A program made the translations under genes and the position numbers. Positions 11,783 to 11,783 of a stretch of 11,783 nucleotides of DNA are shown here, piece after piece (positions within the stretch are counted from its first letter, which is position 1; each line of letters starts with the position of its first letter). Under the pieces are notes generated by a model. The model had not been told where the DNA came from. It ran no database searches and was given only the letters and a program-made list of their open reading frames with translations. The stretch is from Nitrospirota bacterium (GTDB lineage: Bacteria > Nitrospirota > Nitrospiria > Nitrospirales > Nitrospiraceae), in the NCBI GenBank assembly GCA_016201805.1, contig JACQCB010000122.1, forward strand, positions 1 to 11,783. Direction: 5' to 3'.

Positions 11783-11783
11783 G

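Noticed and set aside
1..11783. tRNA, rRNA or CRISPR array
   Set aside because: No cloverleaf-like or rRNA sequence and no regularly spaced identical repeats were seen on reading both strands.

Overview
The window looks like a chromosomal segment of a GC-rich bacterium, most likely a Nitrospira or a close relative. That placement is an inference from general resemblance of the housekeeping genes and has not been searched. Those genes are the end of a malate dehydrogenase, a PuuD-like membrane protein, a NuoF-type flavoprotein with a [2Fe-2S] ferredoxin and an A-type Fe-S carrier, pterin genes (PTPS and FolE), an alpha/beta hydrolase, RarA/MgsA and an ABC-F ATPase.

The layout is a housekeeping core (about 2.8-9.34 kb) flanked by two accessory blocks. 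The left block (0.18-2.7 kb), between mdh and the PuuD-like gene, holds a two-gene module of unknown function ending in a textbook integron attC site (1649-1716), a small gene with a possible PD-(D/E)XK-like motif, and a hicB-hicA toxin-antitoxin pair. All genes there are on the plus strand. The right block (9.4-10.97 kb), between rarA and the ABC-F gene, starts with a truncated, frameshifted C-terminal remnant of an integron integrase (9403-9566). After a candidate promoter and recombination-site-like repeats come two paralogous BrnT-type toxin/antitoxin cassettes, each ending in an attC site (10239-10304, and a more degenerate one at 10855-10964).

The best reading is a decayed chromosomal integron, or CALIN-like clusters (attC sites without a working integrase), now serving as toxin-antitoxin and unknown-gene cassettes on both sides of a conserved core. 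Two details stand out. The reading frames of both BrnT-partner antitoxins run on into their attC sites, so their basic C-terminal tails are encoded by recombination-site DNA. The first BrnT copy carries a single-base frameshift that leaves its antitoxin as a probable orphan.

In the core, nuoF-like, fdx and iscA/erpA-like genes form an operon with a good sigma-70-type promoter (3614-3642) and a strong intrinsic terminator (5841-5883). PTPS and folE form a pterin operon. The hydrolase converges on folE and diverges from rarA.
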